Translations under genes and position numbers: made by a program
Part shown: positions 14,661-16,020 of the stretch, piece by piece
Layout of the letters: every line of letters starts with the position of its first letter
Position numbering within the stretch: position 1 is the first letter of the stretch
Assembly: GCA_964447105.1 (NCBI GenBank)
Contig: CAYURH010000021.1
Coordinates: forward strand, 1-16,020
DNA length: 16,020 bases
Reading direction: 5' to 3'
Source of the DNA: CAYURH01 sp964447105
GTDB lineage: Bacteria; Patescibacteriota; Saccharimonadia; Saccharimonadales; EFPC-124
The notes under the pieces: model-generated
Databases searched by the model: none
The model's input: only the letters and a program-made list of their open reading frames with translations
What the model was told of the DNA's origin: nothing

Positions 14661-15239
14661 ATGATTGCGCACGTAAGTGGAGAAGTGGTAGAAAAATCAG
14701 GCTCGGCCGTCATAGTAGATGTGAGCGGACTGGGCTACGAAGTACAGGTGGCGGCTGGCGATTTTGAGTCTGCTAATTTAGGTGAGCGGATCAAACTCTA
14801 TACACACGACCATTTGCGCGAAAACGCGCACGAGTTGTTTGGATTTTCGCAACTTACTGCCAAACGACTATTTGAATTATTGATTTCTGTGTCTGGCGTA
14901 GGCCCCAAGATGGCGCTGGCTATCCTCAGCTTAGGTGACGTCGAATCTATCCGCAGCGCCATTGCGCTGGGTGACAGCGCCTATGTGCAGCGCGCGAGCG
15001 GCGTGGGTAAGCGTATTGCCGAGCGCATTGTGGTGGACCTAAAAGACAAAGTAGGTGCGCCAGGCGCGTCGCCCACAACTGTGTTGGCGCATACCGTTGG
15101 TGATGACGCGTTGGACGCATTGTTAGCGCTAGGCTACAGTTTGCAGCAAGCTAATGAAGCGCTGGCGCAAGTTGATCGCACTCAAGCAACATCGATACAA
15201 GTTAAGAATGCATTGCAGAATATAGGAGCGGGCCGATGA
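14661..15239 (+). CDS. ruvA: RuvA, Holliday junction DNA-binding subunit
   Basis: RuvA holds the four-way junction open and loads the RuvB motor. The 192-residue protein has the three RuvA domains: OB-fold (1-62, MIAHVSGEVVEK... to LFGF), two helix-hairpin-helix motifs (SVSGVGPKMA at 76-85 and RASGVGKRIA at 111-120) and the C-terminal RuvB-binding domain (148-190, DDALDALLALGYS). In the acidic pin region Glu54 is kept, but the neighbouring Asp of E. coli-type RuvA is Asn55. Start ATG 14661 fits the family N-terminus exactly; upstream codons in the frame do not. The gene overlaps the next one by ATGA. Confidence 0.95.
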   Translation: MIAHVSGEVVEKSGSAVIVDVSGLGYEVQVAAGDFESANLGERIKLYTHDHLRENAHELFGFSQLTAKRLFELLISVSGVGPKMALAILSLGDVESIRSAIALGDSAYVQRASGVGKRIAERIVVDLKDKVGAPGASPTTVLAHTVGDDALDALLALGYSLQQANEALAQVDRTQATSIQVKNALQNIGAGR

Positions 15240-15640
15240 AAATGTTAGCGATTAGATTACACGAAGGTGAAAATCTCAAAGAATCCATAGAAGCATTTGT
15301 GCAATCCCGAAAGTTGAGTTCTGCCACCATTATCAGCGCAGTCGGTAGTTTGAATAATGTTCGCATGCGTATGGCTGGCGCCCAACCCGATAAGCAGGAT
15401 GTGCGCGATTTACCTGGGCCTTTTGAGATCGTTTCGCTTATAGGTAATTTGGGTCAAAACCGTGTGCATTTGCATATAGCGATCTCGGATAAAGAAGGTG
15501 TCGTGCTGGGCGGTCATCTAAAAGAGCAAAGTGTCGTGCACACTACGGTCGAATTGGTGATCGCCACAGAAGATGGGTTAGTTTTCGGTGAGGCTCCAGA
15601 CGCGGCAACTGGTTTTGGCGAGCTTGATATCCAATCATGA
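15236..15640 (+). CDS. PPC/DUF296-domain protein
   Basis: This 134-residue single-domain protein of the PPC (DUF296) family is the fold also attached to AT-hook DNA-binding proteins in plants. Typical features are IISAVGSLNNVRMRM (32-46), RVHLHIAISDKEG (76-88) and VLGGHLKEQSVVHTTVELVI (90-109). His78, His80 and His94 form the usual metal-site set. The bacterial function is not established. It is joined by ATGA overlaps to ruvA upstream and ruvB downstream, so it is co-translated with the branch-migration proteins. That may be functional or simply an insertion in a compact operon. GGAGCGGG upstream is a possible ribosome site. Confidence 0.88.
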   Translation: MKMLAIRLHEGENLKESIEAFVQSRKLSSATIISAVGSLNNVRMRMAGAQPDKQDVRDLPGPFEIVSLIGNLGQNRVHLHIAISDKEGVVLGGHLKEQSVVHTTVELVIATEDGLVFGEAPDAATGFGELDIQS

Positions 15641-16020
15641 TTGAGCGCATCGTAAACACCACCGTCGATGACGACCAAGCCGCCGATGAACAGCAGCTCG
15701 AAAACACGCTGCGTCCGCGCGATTTTGCGAGTTACATTGGGCAAACGCGATTAAAAACAAATTTAAAACTGGCGATTGATGCCGCCAAAAAACGCGGTGA
15801 ACCTATCGACCACGTGTTGCTCTACGGCCCCCCAGGCTTGGGCAAAACCACCATGGCCACGGTGATTGCTAACGAAATGGGGACTGCTGTTCGCGTAACA
15901 AGCGGCCCGGCCGTGGAGCGAGCGGGCGATTTGGCCAGTTTGCTGACCAACCTGAGCGATGGCGATATTCTGTTTATCGACGAAATCCATCGGCTTAACC
16001 GCAATGTCGAAGAAGTGCTG
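15637..16020 (+). CDS. ruvB: RuvB, Holliday junction branch-migration ATPase (partial, 3' end off window)
   Basis: The first 128 residues of the hexameric AAA+ motor that drives branch migration with RuvA are present. LRPRDFASYIGQ (26-37) is the family signature for the N-terminal segment. Walker A is GPPGLGKTT (about 65-73). TSGPAVERAGDLASLLTNL (about 89-107) and Walker B DILFIDEIHRLNR (110-122) follow. ATG 15637 overlaps the PPC stop (ATGA), and the product starts with a normal short acidic leader. The frame is open to the window edge. Confidence 0.96.
   Translation, partial: MIERIVNTTVDDDQAADEQQLENTLRPRDFASYIGQTRLKTNLKLAIDAAKKRGEPIDHVLLYGPPGLGKTTMATVIANEMGTAVRVTSGPAVERAGDLASLLTNLSDGDILFIDEIHRLNRNVEEVL

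Overview
The window is dense bacterial DNA with an ordinary code: TGA is used as a stop throughout, for example in ATGA start/stop overlaps. It has moderately high GC and very short gaps, and no stretch over 300 bp lacks a gene. The gene mix suggests a reduced-genome bacterium of the Patescibacteria/CPR type, possibly Saccharibacteria-like. The pointers are a giant single-pass surface repeat protein, ComEC without a beta-lactamase domain, compact overlapping genes and possible leaderless promoters. This assignment is an inference; there is no rRNA gene here to test it.

Region 1 (about 1-3030, minus strand) is the N-terminal 981 residues of a very large membrane-anchored beta-strand repeat protein. 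It is read as one stop-free frame that runs off the left edge. The plus-strand V/L/P/A-rich frames in this region are shadows of it.

Region 2 (3033-8814, minus strand) is a seven-gene operon laid out like an F-type ATP synthase operon: c-like, b, delta, alpha, gamma, beta, epsilon. Subunit a is missing. The gene in the c position encodes a signal-peptide-bearing protein with an external beta-rich domain of about 170 residues. It ends in a c-like hairpin that keeps the cytoplasmic RNP loop but has isoleucine where the ion-binding carboxylate should be. The F1 head keeps its main catalytic residues. This looks like an ATP-driven rotary machine no longer coupled to ion transport by the usual mechanism, and it is the most interesting object in the window.

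Region 3 (8827-10379) holds a divergent promoter region and a 471-residue unrecognised protein with an acidic linker, a coiled coil and a C-terminal membrane anchor, transcribed away from the ATPase operon. It converges on a histidine phosphatase (minus strand).

Region 4 (10929-16020) is mostly plus strand: comEC core, yebC, a Nudix hydrolase, ruvC, a SpoIIAA-like gene on the minus strand, then ruvA, a PPC/DUF296 protein and the start of ruvB. The last three are joined by ATGA overlaps. This is a DNA uptake, gene-expression and Holliday-junction-processing block. No tRNA, rRNA, CRISPR array, insertion sequence or convincing intrinsic terminator was seen.
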